DNA from: Vulcanibacillus modesticaldus
Lineage (GTDB): Bacteria > Bacillota > Bacilli > Tepidibacillales > Tepidibacillaceae
Assembly (NCBI RefSeq): GCF_001730235.1
Contig: NZ_MIJF01000006.1
Location: 1 to 48,474, forward strand
DNA: 48,474 nucleotides
Direction: 5' to 3'
The position numbers and the translations under genes were made by a program. The notes below the pieces were generated by a model. The model did no database searches, was not told the DNA's origin, and worked only from the letters and a program-made list of their open reading frames with translations. Shown here piece after piece: positions 46,701 through 48,474 of the stretch (positions within the stretch are counted from its first letter, which is position 1; every line of letters starts with the position of its first letter).

Positions 46701-48146
46701 TTAAACAACTTCTCCCTTTAAGGTCCAAGTTTTAGGTTCAGTTATTTTAACATTTACTAATTTACCTATTAAGCTCTTATCACCTTTAAAATTAACCAGT
46801 TTATTTGTTCTAGTTCTACCGGATAATATTTCAGGATTATTTTTACTTTCTCCTTCAACCAATACTTCAACAATTTTTCCTCGAAGTTGTTCATTCTTCT
46901 CTCTACTTATCCTATTTTGTAGATCCATTAAACGTTGAAGTCGTTCTTTCTTGGTCTCTTCAGAAATATCATCCTCCATTATTGCTGCAGGGGTACCTTC
47001 CCTTGGAGAATAGATAAAAGTAAATGCGGAATCAAAGCCAACTTCCTCTACTAAAGATAGGGTATCTTTAAACTGCTCCTCAGTTTCACCGGGGAATCCA
47101 ACTATTATATCTGTAGTAAGGACTACATCAGGAATCGCTCTCTTTATCTTATTAACCAATTCTAAATACTGTTCCCTAGTATATTTCCTAGCCATTTTCT
47201 TTAATACTTCTGAATTTCCAGACTGAACTGGTAAATGGATATGCTCAACTAAATTTCCTTTATTGGCTAACACTTCAATTAAATGATCATCAAAATCTCT
47301 AGGATGACTGGTAGTAAATCGAATCCTTGGAATATCTATCTTCCTTAAATCATCTAACAAATCCCCAAATCCATAATCAATATCCAAGTCTTTACCATAA
47401 GCATTAACATTCTGTCCTAATAGCGTTACCTCTTTATAGCCTTGACGAGCTAACTCACGAACTTCATTGATTATATCTTCAGGCCTGCGACTACGTTCTT
47501 TACCTCTAGTGTAAGGAACGATACAATAAGTACAGAATTTATCACAGCCGTACATGATGTTAACCCACGCTTTTAACCCGTCACTTCTAACCTTCGGCAT
47601 TCGTTCAATGATGTCACCCTCTGTAGACCATACCTCTACTACCATTTCCTTATTAAATAACGCATCTCTAAGTAATGTGGGTAACCTATGAATATTATGG
47701 GTACCAAATATTAGATCAATATGATGATAGGATTTGAGAATCGTACTAACGACTTTTTCTTCTTGGGACATACAACCCGCCACACCTAAAATTAAGTTAG
47801 GCTTTTCCAATTTTAAATATTTTAAGCGTCCTAATTCACCAAAAACCTTATCCTCAGCATTTTCACGAACTGCGCAGGTATTAAACAGGATTATATCGGC
47901 TTGCTTTTCGTCTTCAGTAGCTTGGTAACCCATAGCTTCTAATATACCTGCCATTGTTTCAGAATCATTTAAATTCATTTGGCATCCGTAAGTTCTTATT
48001 AAATAATACTTTCCAACACCAACAGTACGCATATCCTCTGGAATTTGGTCAAAAGTAATAACTTTGACTTCTGCTTTTCCCCTTCTCTTTGCTTCTTTAA
48101 TACTTGGGGTAATAAATGGTTTATCGTTAACGTCTAATTTAGACAT
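46701..48146 (-). CDS. miaB: tRNA-2-methylthio-N6-isopentenyladenosine synthase MiaB
   Basis: The 481-residue radical-SAM methylthiotransferase has an N-terminal MTTase domain ([34 protein letters not shown]) binding the auxiliary [4Fe-4S] cluster, the radical-SAM motif [20 protein letters not shown], and a C-terminal TRAM domain. It adds the methylthio group to i6A37 made by MiaA. GAGGTGATTAG precedes the ATG. Confidence 0.97.
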   Translation of the reverse strand: MSKLDVNDKPFITPSIKEAKRRGKAEVKVITFDQIPEDMRTVGVGKYYLIRTYGCQMNLNDSETMAGILEAMGYQATEDEKQADIILFNTCAVRENAEDKVFGELGRLKYLKLEKPNLILGVAGCMSQEEKVVSTILKSYHHIDLIFGTHNIHRLPTLLRDALFNKEMVVEVWSTEGDIIERMPKVRSDGLKAWVNIMYGCDKFCTYCIVPYTRGKERSRRPEDIINEVRELARQGYKEVTLLGQNVNAYGKDLDIDYGFGDLLDDLRKIDIPRIRFTTSHPRDFDDHLIEVLANKGNLVEHIHLPVQSGNSEVLKKMARKYTREQYLELVNKIKRAIPDVVLTTDIIVGFPGETEEQFKDTLSLVEEVGFDSAFTFIYSPREGTPAAIMEDDISEETKKERLQRLMDLQNRISREKNEQLRGKIVEVLVEGESKNNPEILSGRTRTNKLVNFKGDKSLIGKLVNVKITEPKTWTLKGEVV

Positions 48147-48346
48147 CTAATCACCTCTTCATGTATTACGACATCTAAGTATATAGTCTTACAAATATTA
48201 AAAAATATTATTAAAAGCACTTTTTAATCACTAGCGTTGCATTAATGTAGTCAGAATATTTCTAATAATCACTAGTTCATAAAAAAATCCTTTATAATGG
48301 AAGTACAGGTGCTCCCTGTCCAAATCCAATATAAAGGACCATGCTT

Positions 48347-48474
48347 ATGGACAAGGATACACTATTTTCGTCATTTGGTAAATGGATAGCTCCTATCAAT
48401 TCTGTAAAATTACAACAAAAAGTAGAAGAAATGAAGCAAGACAAATACGTTAAAAAATTAACAACAAGAGCTTA
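48347..48474 (+). CDS. IS4-family transposase, N-terminal fragment cut by the window edge
   Basis: From the ATG at 48347 the frame reads MDKDTLFSSFGKWIAPINSV and then KLQQKVEEMKQDKYVKKLTT to the end of the window. This is the N-terminus of IS4-type transposases of the kind that start MDKDT..FGKW and carry a DUF4372-like leader before the DDE domain. AAAGGA is 8 bases upstream, and an in-frame ATG at 48341 is an alternative. ACAG-GTGCTCC-CTGT at about 48305-48319 could belong to the element's end. The catalytic part is outside the window. Confidence 0.78.
   Translation, partial: MDKDTLFSSFGKWIAPINSVKLQQKVEEMKQDKYVKKLTTRA

Overview
The window is low-GC DNA from an endospore-forming, anaerobic or facultatively anaerobic Firmicute, most likely in or near Bacillales. 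The backbone order miaB - cotE - amidoligase - mutS - mutL - methyltransferase - miaA - hfq ... spoVK ... ynbB - glnR - glnA / lexA - yneA-like ... ynzC closely follows the Bacillus subtilis ymcB-cotE-mutSL-miaA-hfq-spoVK-ynbB-glnRA-lexA-yneA-ynzC segment. GlnR, YneA-type and CotE proteins and Bacillus-type SOS boxes also point to Bacilli. A selenocysteine formate dehydrogenase, a tryptophanase and many Fe-S proteins point to an anaerobic lifestyle. I cannot name the species. Both edges fall inside transposase genes (ISL3-like on the left, IS4-like on the right), so this may be one contig broken at repeated IS elements.

Layout. Bases 1-7.7 kb are an accessory region: an edge-truncated ISL3-type transposase, an orphan secreted-type protein with a missing start, a large SF1 helicase with a C-terminal DUF2726-like nuclease domain (defence candidate), a frameshifted small membrane protein, a decayed SLH plus leucine-rich-repeat surface protein, a small orphan and a YneB-type serine recombinase. 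Bases 7.8-12.5 kb hold a carbonic-anhydrase-like protein and YjbQ, then a copper-export unit (copA-copZ) behind a promoter with a CsoR-type operator, and deoD. Bases 12.5-17.6 kb are a three-gene NAD-linked formate dehydrogenase operon whose catalytic subunit is read through an in-frame TGA (selenocysteine) followed by a clear SECIS hairpin. Bases 17.8-25.9 kb are metabolic and mixed: a TauE/SafE exporter, an Asp/Glu racemase, a sodium-dependent amino-acid transporter with tryptophanase (probable tryptophan uptake and indole formation), a secreted beta-propeller protein, a UppS-like enzyme and a mini membrane protein. Bases 25.9-48.3 kb are the conserved chromosomal backbone described above, mostly on the minus strand.

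Regulation visible in sequence: two LexA boxes sit in the divergent lexA/yneA-like promoter; two GlnR operators in the classical 6-bp-spaced arrangement precede a consensus sigma-A promoter before glnR-glnA; two CsoR-type palindromes lie before copA; and a catabolite-responsive-element match lies just downstream of a -10 box before the formate dehydrogenase operon. Many intrinsic terminators separate the units. I saw no tRNA, rRNA or CRISPR array.
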